Source: Microbacterium phyllosphaerae (GTDB taxonomy: Bacteria; Actinomycetota; Actinomycetes; Actinomycetales; Microbacteriaceae). From it: a DNA stretch of 64,000 bases. The notes under the pieces were generated by a model that saw nothing but the letters and a program-made list of their open reading frames with translations, was not told where the DNA came from and did no database searches. Location of the stretch: assembly GCF_017876435.1 (NCBI RefSeq), contig NZ_JAGIOA010000001.1:1116001-1180000 (forward strand). The letters run 5' to 3'. Below, in pieces: positions 28,301 through 36,120 of the stretch; position 1 is the first letter of the stretch, and every line of letters begins with the position of its first letter. A program made the translations under genes and the position numbers.

Positions 28301-29621
28301 TGCGGGCGCGGGCCAGTTCGACCACGTCACGGTCACGGGCGATCCCTCGCCGACCCTGCACGTCTACGAAGCGAAGGGCGGCGGTTCGTCGCTCGGCTAC
28401 CGCACGGTCGACGGCGTGCGCGCCGAGCAGGGAACCACGTCGTACCTCAACGACATCGCCGGCCGTGACACGCGTCTGCAGGACAACCTCGACGCGTATG
28501 TGAACAGCCCGGACGCTGATCCTCGGGTGGTGGAGGCGATCCGCAACGGCACACTGGACGTGCGCTACGAGCTGGTTCAGGCACGCCCTGACGGCAGCAT
28601 CCGTGTGACCGAGTTCCAGATCGATCGCAGTCAGGTCCGCGTGCCCGGTTCCGACGCCTCCGCCACGCTGCCGCACGGCAGCGCAGCGAGCGGCACGTCT
28701 CCGAGCACTCACGCAGCGGGAACGGCGGCACCGGTTGTCGACGCCGACGTCCGCCCCGCGGCGGCTGCAGACACGACGCACGCACCGCACACCACGCAGG
28801 ATGCCGGATCCGCGCACACCACGACGGACGGCCCCGCATCCGGTGCGGCTGAAGGCCCCGCCACCGAGGCGACGCCGAGCGGCGGTGAGAACGCCAGCGG
28901 CGCGACAGACGGCGACCTCGACGGCGCCGACGGCGGAGACCCCGTCGATCCCGCGAACGGCGGCGGACACGGCGGCGGTCCCGACCGCAGCTCCGACCAG
29001 ATCATCCGAGACTTCGCGGACGAGCACGGGCTGTCCAACCAGGACCTCCACGACCTGCGGCACACGCCGGCGTCGCAGCTCTCGCAGGACCAGCGCGCTC
29101 AGCTGCTCGAGCTGCGCAGCCTCATCGACGCTCCGACGCCGGACACGCACCTGGTCAAGGTGATCCCGTTCGACGATGTCAGCCTCTACCAGTACGGTCA
29201 GTACGGGCCGCAGGTCGGCGGATTCGTGGCCCGAGCGAGTGACCTGAACCCGTGGGGCGGACTCGATCAGGTCGTCGCCGACGCCCGTCTGGACTACACG
29301 CCCAACAGCGGCCAGACCAACCCGTACACGGTGCCCGGTGCCGACTCCTACGGCTTCATCGAGTTCCAGACGCAGGACGTCGACCTCCTGGGTGTGCCGT
29401 TCTCTCCGGAGTTCGGGGGCACCGCCGAGTACGACCAGCCGTTCGCCGGGTCCGGGTTCCTGCTGAACCGCGACGACGTCTGGCGGCCGGAGTACGAGGC
29501 GTCCGCGCGGATGGATCTGTCCGAGGGGGCGCGTCTGTGGGCTGTCGGCCCCGACGGTCCGCGTCTGGTCGGCATCTACATCCCCGGTCGCGGATTCTTC
29601 GCCCCCGGCTCGGGCTCGTGA
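25359..29621 (+). CDS. Candidate type VII polymorphic toxin with CpnT-like N-terminus
   Basis: The 1420-residue protein begins with a WXG100-like/CpnT-like helical region (FPDGDPEQLEAAGRAWSGIL at about residues 148-167), with hydrophobic segments at about 248-300. A Gly/Ser/Asp-rich linker includes about 12 GDSAPAGS repeats at about 587-685. A charged region with RDRTGRLHDEDTHQFVPDN follows. A candidate nuclease-like domain lies at about 880-1100 (HVYEAKGGGSSLGYR, then EQGTTSYL), and a last domain of about 200 residues is of unknown type. No Sec signal is present. WXG100 genes precede it and small immunity-like genes follow with overlap. Toxicity is inferred from architecture. Confidence 0.85.
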   Translation: MVRIDPAKYSAAADAFDGISQQALNYAIEARGSLSGFGGIAGTDPGGESFAESYDQMAAAALQTLYDIAVATRGLDRALMASGGTHAQANANAERIVYDASAAFVLRPEIAESSVAPPPSAFGGRPDTMVQGLDSAAVWVWDQILNFIGTLFPDGDPEQLEAAGRAWSGILSDIQSLRTDIRLADNSLAGIDSGEIAAIQQKVDDFADGLTTFLSADEGIGQIDDICAEYAQTIRDTLEETRQMLAQLVIEVIAGAGLSFALSFVTFGAAGVAGAAAITARVIAVGGRIGALVARCVATATRLAMRLRAIVPGLARAATKFPKLTRVGIEVVSGTGSSVIAETVQGGEANYGAAFLSGFAGSSVTAALTAPFGRAGERFVVQALANGAGGAGGTVVDLAVRGEDITGAAIAMGTGLGVAGSARLPGRRNPGAASGGNGGGGVHVNDYDGPSGTGDAANASGGDGGAPPRSDYDGPSGQGGDVSGSGGDGGAASSNHGDAPAATDIHVTPESNGGTSGGDSGASGGGDNSPAPDNSPAPDNSPAPESTSTGGDSSNSTSGSDGSGSTTTDTPAAPVGNGGDSSSLGGSGDSAPAGSGDSAPAGSGDSAPAGSGDSAPAGSGDSAPAGSGDSAPAGSGDSAPAGSGDSAPAGSGDSAPAGSGDSAPAGSGDSAPAGSGDSAPAGSGAGGSTGTGAGTAGDSASPEGGPSSHGDSTAPTDTDVDLDLDTAPPVDADGDLGVDPTADGTADGTGDGTGDGGDTDGADPTADGADADDAPVHSPADAGSSTGDQPTQWGDGGPAQDAHGRDYLEREDGRRTLEGDPADTYRDRTGRLHDEDTHQFVPDNNRPDVDDMPVDRAVRGETTEVTLDGDAQTAHDARVDQRNDLQADASAAATRLDELAHAAGIDPHVLRGRSEDAFNTIADLRTSGDITPRQAADLQRSVSEARTALADLRGSSESLGDQAAGSVSAARGETTIIAPGGAGAGQFDHVTVTGDPSPTLHVYEAKGGGSSLGYRTVDGVRAEQGTTSYLNDIAGRDTRLQDNLDAYVNSPDADPRVVEAIRNGTLDVRYELVQARPDGSIRVTEFQIDRSQVRVPGSDASATLPHGSAASGTSPSTHAAGTAAPVVDADVRPAAAADTTHAPHTTQDAGSAHTTTDGPASGAAEGPATEATPSGGENASGATDGDLDGADGGDPVDPANGGGHGGGPDRSSDQIIRDFADEHGLSNQDLHDLRHTPASQLSQDQRAQLLELRSLIDAPTPDTHLVKVIPFDDVSLYQYGQYGPQVGGFVARASDLNPWGGLDQVVADARLDYTPNSGQTNPYTVPGADSYGFIEFQTQDVDLLGVPFSPEFGGTAEYDQPFAGSGFLLNRDDVWRPEYEASARMDLSEGARLWAVGPDGPRLVGIYIPGRGFFAPGSGS
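27118..27413 (+). repeat. 24-base tandem repeat encoding GDSAPAGS
   Basis: About 12 in-frame copies of a 24-base unit encode GDSAPAGS inside the toxin candidate, with only synonymous variation between copies (TCT/TCC/TCG for Ser, GCG/GCT/GCC for Ala). Three copies of PAPDNS precede it at about 26944-26990. It forms a flexible linker between the export part and the C-terminal domains, and copy number could vary between strains. Confidence 0.9.
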
Positions 29622-30046
29622 CCGGCGCGCTGGAGAAGCGGGGGCTGCACGCCCGGTGGAAGGGTGTCGACTACCGGCTCGAGCGGAAAGGCTCGGGGTG
29701 GGTGCTGCAGACAGACAGGGCGACGGCCGGATTCGAGAAGGCCGCCTTCACGAAGCATGCGCCCGAGCGTTTCGAACGGAAGATCGATCCGACGGAGAAG
29801 CTCGAATGCTTCCGGATCTCGCACGCCGGCGTCTACCGCAGGATCGCGGTCGAACTCTCTCCGAGCAACCAGGGTCGAGTCATGGCGGTCACCAAGGATC
29901 CGAGGGCGCCCGAGAACGGGTTTGATAGCTTTGAGCGCGACGCCTGGGTGAAGCTCATCCCGGCGGACGATCGGGATCTGCGCATCACCGAGACTCGCAC
30001 CCCGGTGCCCGCACCGTGGCTGACCGCCCCCGGAGGAAGACCATGA
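29618..30046 (+). CDS. Candidate immunity or accessory protein of the toxin locus
   Basis: The 142-residue protein starts at GTG 29618, overlapping the stop of the large toxin candidate as GTGA, so the two are translated together. It has no signal peptide or membrane segment. It appears to contain two copies of a roughly 55-residue beta-rich unit, the first around ARWKGVDYRL and the second around GVYRRIAVEL. The tight coupling, small size and cytoplasmic nature fit an immunity protein. No database family was recognised. The next gene starts inside its stop. Confidence 0.78.
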   Translation: MTGALEKRGLHARWKGVDYRLERKGSGWVLQTDRATAGFEKAAFTKHAPERFERKIDPTEKLECFRISHAGVYRRIAVELSPSNQGRVMAVTKDPRAPENGFDSFERDAWVKLIPADDRDLRITETRTPVPAPWLTAPGGRP

Positions 30047-30942
30047 CCGAACTCATCCTGGCCGTGACACCCTCGCGAGGTCGCGCGTGGTTGAGCCAGG
30101 GGCTCGGGTGGGTCGCAGGATACGTCGTACGTCGCGACGACGTGGCGTCGGCGAAGACGCCGTCCGCGCTGTTCGCAGAGCTCGGTCTGGGCTTCCCCGG
30201 CTCGCCGTTCACCGCCGACGCCCCGTACATCGACACGCTCCGGATACCGGCCGCGTCGTACCTCGCGCTCGAGTCGCCCGGTACCGGCGACGTCATCCCG
30301 CCGTTCCGCGACCACGCGCCGCTCAGCGGCACAGGATTCGTCGAGAGCGCGTCCGCCATGGTGCCGTACTGGTGGCTCGCGCCGAGCGCGCTGCCTGCCG
30401 GGACGAGCCTGTGGCGTGCGCACGCCGACGGACGCGAGGAGATCCTCGCGGGCTATGCCTACGTCGCCACCGGCTGGGTGTCGGTCCGTCCGGACTTCGG
30501 ACTCCCGACCGTCCCGCTCCGTTCACCCGAGCTGGTGGGGATCTGGGCAGAGGCTGACGGGGAACGCCTGCTCGCCGATGTGCTGCCCGATGGCACGATC
30601 ATCCTGTGCTCGCCCGAGCAGCGCGAGGGTATGCAGCAGTCCTCGCGCGGGGTCTGGTGGGCCGCGACGTCGCGCGACCGGGTCGACCGCATCTACGCCG
30701 TGCGCGTCGTCGGACGCTGGCAGAATCGCCGTGTGCAGCTCGTCGGGCTCGAGCGAGGCGAGTCGGGGGATCGTGCGCACATCGTCTTCCTCGGACACGA
30801 TGCGATCGACGCCGAGTCCCTGGGGCTGACCAAGTCGGACGCCGGCGTCTACGAGGGTGTCGTCTCGGCATCCGAGATCTCAGGCCTCGGCGAGGAGCAG
30901 ACCGAGATCCTCACTGACGCCGCCGCGGGCGAAGCGGAATGA
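30043..30942 (+). CDS. Toxin-locus protein sharing a domain with the toxin C-terminus
   Basis: The 299-residue soluble protein has two parts. Residues 1-150 (WVAGYVVRRDDV, LSGTGFVES, LPAGTSLWRAHADG, YAYVATGWVSV) line up by eye, in the same order, with the last 150 residues of the toxin candidate (VGGFVARASDL, FAGSGFLLN, LSEGARLWAVGPDG, YIPGRGFFAP). Residues 160-299 look like two beta-rich units similar to those in the preceding gene (LVGIWAEADG; AGVYEGVVSAS). ATG 30043 has GGAGGAAG upstream and an ATGA overlap. It may be a second immunity protein or a domain decoy. Confidence 0.78.
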   Translation: MTELILAVTPSRGRAWLSQGLGWVAGYVVRRDDVASAKTPSALFAELGLGFPGSPFTADAPYIDTLRIPAASYLALESPGTGDVIPPFRDHAPLSGTGFVESASAMVPYWWLAPSALPAGTSLWRAHADGREEILAGYAYVATGWVSVRPDFGLPTVPLRSPELVGIWAEADGERLLADVLPDGTIILCSPEQREGMQQSSRGVWWAATSRDRVDRIYAVRVVGRWQNRRVQLVGLERGESGDRAHIVFLGHDAIDAESLGLTKSDAGVYEGVVSASEISGLGEEQTEILTDAAAGEAE

Positions 30943-30965
30943 CAGTCGTCAGCAGACGTGATCGA

Positions 30966-30971
30966 TAGGGT
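30966..30971 (+). promoter_or_regulatory. -10 element of the DUF6301-like gene
   Basis: TAGGGT ends six bases before ATG 30978. This suggests the last two genes of the toxin locus have their own promoter and can be expressed without the toxin. Confidence 0.58.
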
Positions 30972-30977
30972 TCTTCT

Positions 30978-31463
30978 ATGAGCTGGAAAGCAATGACTCC
31001 CACCGAGGTCTGCGACATCGTCGACTTCTGGACAGCCGCTCCGTGGCCGCTGACCGAAGACGAGGCGCAGCAGCTGGCCGTCGAACGCTTCGGCTGGAGC
31101 ATCGAGGTCGAGAACGGCACGCGGTATCTGATGAACACTGTGACCGGACTCGCCGTGCCGGACGTGATGACGATCGCCGTCAAGGATCAGATGCGAGAGC
31201 TCTCCTTCGACACCACCGACACGATCCGCGACGTCACACCCGAATCGACGGCATTCCTCAGCGACAACTTCGCCCTCATGGTGCGCGAGGGGGAGGCCCG
31301 CTGGGGCAAGCCCGATCTGCGGAGAACCGACAAATGGACCACGGCGCGCTGGGACGCCGCCGGAGGGTCGCGCGTCGCGTTCAACTTCCTGCCGCGCGGA
31401 CTGAACGTGCGCTTCGAGACGCCGCAGGGCGCTGATGTCGAGCGGAAGCTCGGTGATCGCTGA
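30978..31463 (+). CDS. DUF6301-like protein, possible immunity factor
   Basis: The 161-residue cytoplasmic protein has the layout of small actinobacterial proteins of the DUF6301 type: an aromatic N-terminus (FWTAAPWPLTEDEAQQLAVE), a conserved FGW, a central beta region, and a late EARWGKPDL segment. The family match is from memory and is tentative. A -10 hexamer TAGGGT lies exactly six bases before ATG, so the mRNA may be leaderless and independently transcribed. The stop overlaps the next gene as TGATG. Its place after the toxin genes suggests immunity or chaperone function. Confidence 0.72.
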   Translation: MSWKAMTPTEVCDIVDFWTAAPWPLTEDEAQQLAVERFGWSIEVENGTRYLMNTVTGLAVPDVMTIAVKDQMRELSFDTTDTIRDVTPESTAFLSDNFALMVREGEARWGKPDLRRTDKWTTARWDAAGGSRVAFNFLPRGLNVRFETPQGADVERKLGDR

Positions 31464-31933
31464 TGTCGGACTGGGATGACTTCGGGACGCGACTCGCGTC
31501 GACCTTCCGCCACGTGTCCGACCGGGTCTTCCTGATCGTCGCCTCCGAAGCTGATCCTGCGCGCTACGTGCAGTTCGCCGGACAGGCCGATCGGCTCGAC
31601 GCCGAGGCTCCGGCGACGGACGTCGTGGCGGATGCCGACGAGTCGGTGCTGAGCGCCGCCGGCTGGACCGCGCCGACCGTCGCGCAGCCGAACTGGTCGT
31701 CGTCGCTGGGCCTCCCCGCCCTCACCTCCGAGTATGCGCAGCTGGCGGAGCGCTGCGTCGTCGCGCTTCGGGATGCCTACGGTGTCGACAGCCCCGACGA
31801 CCTCGGCTATCGCGCATGGCGCGAGGCGGAGCGCATGCCGGAGGGTGAGACGTGGTCCGCCGAGCGCGTCGAGCGGATGGACCGTGGCGTCGAATCGCTC
31901 GAGCTGCTCGGTCTCGGGCTCGCCTCGAGCTGA
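31463..31933 (+). CDS. TY-Chap/YbjN-like small chaperone-type protein
   Basis: The 156-residue soluble protein has a first half resembling the N-terminal domain of TY-Chap/YbjN-like proteins (FGTRLASTF, VFLIVAS, RYVQFAGQADRLDAEA). Such proteins often accompany secretion or toxin loci. The second half is helical and acidic. It is coupled to the DUF6301-like gene by a TGATG overlap and is the last gene of the locus on this strand. The family call is moderate and a role as chaperone or immunity factor is inferred from context. Confidence 0.72.
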   Translation: MSDWDDFGTRLASTFRHVSDRVFLIVASEADPARYVQFAGQADRLDAEAPATDVVADADESVLSAAGWTAPTVAQPNWSSSLGLPALTSEYAQLAERCVVALRDAYGVDSPDDLGYRAWREAERMPEGETWSAERVERMDRGVESLELLGLGLASS

Positions 31934-31957
31934 TCGGCCCCGAACCGCCCGCAGCGG

Positions 31958-32428
31958 TCAGCGGGTCGCGTCTGCCAGGTGACGGGCGTTGTGGTTCAGC
32001 ACCTTGACAATGATGCCGTGGCTGCGGAGGTCCTTCGCGGTGCGAGCACCCTCTTCGGCATCGCGGCCGAGGGCGTTGATGTTCGCGACGACGAGCACGT
32101 CGCCGGGCTTCAGCGTGGCGATGAGCCGCGTGAGTCGATCGCTCCAGCTCTCGAGGATGTCGGGCGCGGGATGACGGAAGCCTTCGATCGGCACGCCGAA
32201 CCGGGTCAGGTCGTCACGCTGTTCGACCACCGAAGGCATTCCCTCGCGTGCCACCACGAGTCCGACCAGGCGTGACCCGTCGGGGCGGGCGAGCCAGAAG
32301 TCACGGTTCTGCTGCAGCTCGGTGAAGCACTTCGGGCACTCCGCAGCGGCGTGCGGCAGGTGCAGCGGGCTCGTCAGGGCATCCTCGACGTATGCCGTCG
32401 CCTTCATCGGATCGATCGTCTCGCTCAT
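31958..32428 (-). CDS. Serine-recombinase-like protein lacking catalytic residues
   Basis: The 156-residue product has an N-terminal CPKC pair and then a resolvase/invertase-like domain: GLVVAREGMPSVVEQRDDL lines up with the start of the recombinase catalytic domain, and GDVLVVANINALGRDAEEG with its DR-LGR segment. The nucleophilic Ser position holds Arg61, and the conserved Asp-Arg pair is Asn118-Ala119; only Arg122 remains. There is no DNA-binding tail. It is unlikely to recombine DNA. ATG 32428 follows a GGAGGT ribosome-binding site. No mobile-element features surround it, so it may be a domesticated protein. Confidence 0.78.
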   Translation of the reverse strand: MSETIDPMKATAYVEDALTSPLHLPHAAAECPKCFTELQQNRDFWLARPDGSRLVGLVVAREGMPSVVEQRDDLTRFGVPIEGFRHPAPDILESWSDRLTRLIATLKPGDVLVVANINALGRDAEEGARTAKDLRSHGIIVKVLNHNARHLADATR

Positions 32429-32480
32429 CGCGCACCTCCGGCATCCATTCTGCCCTGCCCGGCCCGTGCGTGGTGACCTT

Positions 32481-33482
<1,002 letters not shown>

Positions 33483-33509
33483 CGACCGTGAGCGGGCCGT
33501 GTCGCAGAG

Positions 33510-33515
33510 TACCCT
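33510..33515 (+). promoter_or_regulatory. -10 element of the zinc metallopeptidase gene
   Basis: TACCCT ends six bases before ATG 33522, again consistent with transcription starting at the A of ATG. Confidence 0.58.
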
Positions 33516-33521
33516 CGTGGC

Positions 33522-34406
33522 ATGACCTTCAACCCAGATGCCGATGTCTCGGGCAACACCGCCCGCCGTCGAGGCCGCGGCGCCGTCGTCGCCGGAGCCG
33601 GCGGAGTCGGCCTGCTCGGAATCATCGCGCTCATCGCCGGGCCGCTGCTCGGTATCGACCTGACCGGGTTGCTCGGCGGAGGCGGCACGACCGGCGGCGG
33701 GTCGGAGCCGCAGGGCGGCAGCGTGATCGAGAACTGCCTGACCGGCGAGGATGCGAACGAGAACGTCGACTGCCGGGTGGCGGCCTCGCAGCTGGCCCTC
33801 GACGGCTACTGGGAGGACGAGGTCGACCCCTATCGCGCACCTCAGCTCGTGATCGTCGACGGTGCGACCTCGACGGCGTGCGGCACCGCCTCGAACGCCG
33901 TGGGTCCCTTCTACTGCCCGCCGGACGAGACCGTCTACATCGACCCCACGTTCTTCGACCTCATGCAGCAGCAGTTCGGAGCATCCGCGGGAGACCTCGC
34001 CCAGCTCTACATCGTGGGGCACGAGTGGGGCCACCACATCCAGAACATCACCGGCGTCATGACCGACTACCCCAACAACGGCACCGGCCCAGACAGCAAC
34101 GGTGTGCGCATCGAGCTGCAGGCCGACTGCTACGCCGGAGCGTGGATCGGGCAGATGACCAGGGAGAAGGACAAGAACGGCGTGCCCTACCTCCTCGCAC
34201 CGACCGAGACGGAGCTCGAGGATGCTCTGAACGCGGCGAACACGGTCGGCGACGACAACATCCAGCAGCAGTCGTCGGGCACGGTCAACCCCGAGAGCTT
34301 CACGCACGGCACCAGCGTGCAGCGCAAGGCGTGGTTCGCGGACGGATACCAGAACGGCCTCCAGGTGTGCGGGCAGCCTCTCACCGTGTCCGGAGACGAG
34401 CTCTAG
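33522..34406 (+). CDS. Neutral zinc metallopeptidase (YpfJ/KPN_02809 type)
   Basis: The 294-residue protein has an N-terminal membrane helix (VVAGAGGVGLLGIIALIAG) after a short charged segment, and an outer catalytic domain. The zinc site HEWGHH contains His167, Glu168 and His171, and a downstream ELQADCYAGAW carries the third ligand region. This matches the neutral zinc metallopeptidase family. Four cysteines may form disulfides. A -10 hexamer TACCCT ends six bases before ATG 33522. The substrate is unknown. The gene converges with the next gene 12 bases downstream. Confidence 0.94.
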   Translation: MTFNPDADVSGNTARRRGRGAVVAGAGGVGLLGIIALIAGPLLGIDLTGLLGGGGTTGGGSEPQGGSVIENCLTGEDANENVDCRVAASQLALDGYWEDEVDPYRAPQLVIVDGATSTACGTASNAVGPFYCPPDETVYIDPTFFDLMQQQFGASAGDLAQLYIVGHEWGHHIQNITGVMTDYPNNGTGPDSNGVRIELQADCYAGAWIGQMTREKDKNGVPYLLAPTETELEDALNAANTVGDDNIQQQSSGTVNPESFTHGTSVQRKAWFADGYQNGLQVCGQPLTVSGDEL

Positions 34407-34418
34407 AGGCCGCTCGCC

Positions 34419-35051
34419 TCAGACCCCGTCGATGCTCGTCTTGCCGAGCGACGCGGCCAGGTCGTGCTTCTTCGCGTCGAAGTAGCGATCGGGCGCGATC
34501 GCGAAGGGCTCGGTGTCGATCCAGAGCTTGTCGTCGCCGTCGACGCGGATCAGGCCGACGTACATCGCGCGATCCGCGGCCGATGACCAGATCGTGAGCA
34601 GACGCTGGTCGCCGGCATCCTTCTGCACCGCTCGGAGGGCGGAGATCACGCCCGCGCTGTCGGCGCTGCCCTGGCGAAGCGCTGCGAGCACCTGCTCGAT
34701 CGGGAAGCCGGGGCTGTAGCTGTGGATCACCGGGTTCAGCAGCACCCCGCCGCCCTTCACCCGCCACCGTCGCGCGCCGACGAAGATCATGACGATGCTC
34801 GCGACGAAGATCACCGGCGGCAACGCGAACGCGGCGGCGATGGCGAGACCGCCCCTGATGCGCCCGCCCAGCAGCTCGACCGTCCCGGTCGGGTTGAGGT
34901 AGACGAGCAGCGCCAGCACCACCATGATCCCGGCGACGATTCCCCAGCCCATGGTCTTGCGCGGCGAACGCTCGGGCTCGAACAGGTCGGGGCGCGTGGC
35001 GAACCAGGTGTACAGGTTGCGCGACTTGGAGCGCAGGGGCGTGAAACTCAT
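34419..35051 (-). CDS. Hypothetical membrane protein
   Basis: The 210-residue protein has a soluble N-terminus (RNLYTWFATRPDLFEPERSP), two membrane helices at about 35-55 and 70-95, and a C-terminal cytoplasmic domain of about 110 residues (GDDKLWIDTEPFAIAPDRYF). No catalytic motif is evident and no family was recognised. It is apparently a single-gene unit: the -10 hexamer TAGCGT ends six bases before ATG on the minus strand. It diverges from the prolyl iminopeptidase gene. Confidence 0.78.
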   Translation of the reverse strand: MSFTPLRSKSRNLYTWFATRPDLFEPERSPRKTMGWGIVAGIMVVLALLVYLNPTGTVELLGGRIRGGLAIAAAFALPPVIFVASIVMIFVGARRWRVKGGGVLLNPVIHSYSPGFPIEQVLAALRQGSADSAGVISALRAVQKDAGDQRLLTIWSSAADRAMYVGLIRVDGDDKLWIDTEPFAIAPDRYFDAKKHDLAASLGKTSIDGV

Positions 35052-35057
35052 CTGATC

Positions 35058-35063
35058 ACGCTA
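35058..35063 (-). promoter_or_regulatory. -10 element of the hypothetical membrane protein gene
   Basis: TAGCGT on the minus strand ends six bases before ATG 35051. It implies a leaderless mRNA; no -35 element is obvious. Confidence 0.55.
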
Positions 35064-35106
35064 GCGTGGTCTCTGTTGGACTGCTTTGACCCGGGGGTCG
35101 ATGACG

Positions 35107-36069
35107 ATGAACCTGGATGCGCTGTATCCGCCGATCGAGCCGCACGAGAGCGGCGAGCTGCTCGTGGGCGACGGGCACCGGATGTACTGGGAGGTCAGCG
35201 GCAACCGCGAGGGCAAGCCCGTGGTGTTCCTGCACGGCGGCCCCGGAAGCGGCACCTCCGCCTGGCAGCGCCGGTTCTTCGACCCCGAGGTGTATCGCAT
35301 CGTGCTGCTCGACCAGCGCGGCTGCGGACGCAGTACCCCGCACGCGAGCGCGCCCGACACCGACCTCCGCTTCGTCACCACCGCGCACCTGATCGCCGAC
35401 ATCGAGCTGCTCCGACGCAACCTCGGCATCGAGAGGTGGCAGGTGTTCGGCGGGTCATGGGGGAGTGCGCTCGCGCTCGCCTATGCGCAGGCGCATCCGG
35501 ATGCCGTCAGCGAGCTCGTCCTGCGCGGCATCTTCACGCTGCGTCGCGAAGAGCTGGAGTGGTTCTACGAGGGCGGTGCCGCGGCGCTCTTCCCGGACCT
35601 GTGGGAGGAGTTCCTCGCTCCGATCCCGGTGCTCGAGCGCTCGCACATGATCGAGGCCTACCACCGGCGCCTGTTCGATCCGGATCCCGCCGTGCATGAG
35701 CCGGCGGCGGTCGCGTGGTCGCGGTGGGAGGCGTCGACCGTCACCCTGCGCCCGGACGCGGCCCAGATCGAGGCGATGTCGGACCCGCGCACCGCGACCG
35801 CGTTCGCCCGCATCGAGAACCACTTCTTCGTGAACCGCGGATGGTGGTCGGAGGGGCAGCTGATCGCCGGGGTCGACGCCATCCGGCACATCCCGACCGT
35901 GATCGTGCAGGGCCGCCACGACGTGTGCACGCCGATGATGACCGCGTGGGATCTGCACACGGCCTGGCCGGAGGCGGAGTTCGTCGTGGTCGACGATGCC
36001 GGTCACTCGGCCGCCGAGCCCGGCATCCAGCGCGCGCTGCGCGCCGCGACCGACCGCTTCGCGCACTGA
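35107..36069 (+). CDS. pip: Prolyl iminopeptidase
   Basis: The 320-residue alpha/beta hydrolase removes N-terminal proline from peptides. It shows the family opening LYPPIEP, the oxyanion-hole motif HGGPGSG, nucleophile Ser117 in GGSWGSALA, GRHDVCTP carrying the acid, and AGHSAAEPG carrying the His. ATG 35107 was chosen because GGGGGT lies about eight bases upstream; ATG 35101 is too close to that site but would add only two residues. The enzyme is cytoplasmic, since no signal peptide is present. It converges with the aldehyde dehydrogenase gene. Confidence 0.96.
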   Translation: MNLDALYPPIEPHESGELLVGDGHRMYWEVSGNREGKPVVFLHGGPGSGTSAWQRRFFDPEVYRIVLLDQRGCGRSTPHASAPDTDLRFVTTAHLIADIELLRRNLGIERWQVFGGSWGSALALAYAQAHPDAVSELVLRGIFTLRREELEWFYEGGAAALFPDLWEEFLAPIPVLERSHMIEAYHRRLFDPDPAVHEPAAVAWSRWEASTVTLRPDAAQIEAMSDPRTATAFARIENHFFVNRGWWSEGQLIAGVDAIRHIPTVIVQGRHDVCTPMMTAWDLHTAWPEAEFVVVDDAGHSAAEPGIQRALRAATDRFAH

Positions 36070-36120
36070 GCCGGAGGTGACCTGAGGCGACCGGGCGACC
36101 GGGCCATCGGCGGGCGCGTG

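Noticed and set aside
25221..29150. Minus-strand open frame of about 1300 codons opposite the toxin candidate
   Set aside because: Its low-complexity Arg/Gly/Val composition mirrors the Asp/Ser/Gly-rich sense strand; no ribosome-binding site or family motif.
25359..29621. Calling the toxin C-terminus a TNT NAD-glycohydrolase because of the CpnT-like N-terminus
   Set aside because: The expected TNT landmarks (including a GGGTQY-like segment) are not clearly present; FGGTAEY is too weak a resemblance.
31958..32428. Mobile element marker (active resolvase)
   Set aside because: Catalytic residues are missing and no inverted repeats, transposase or attachment sites were seen nearby.
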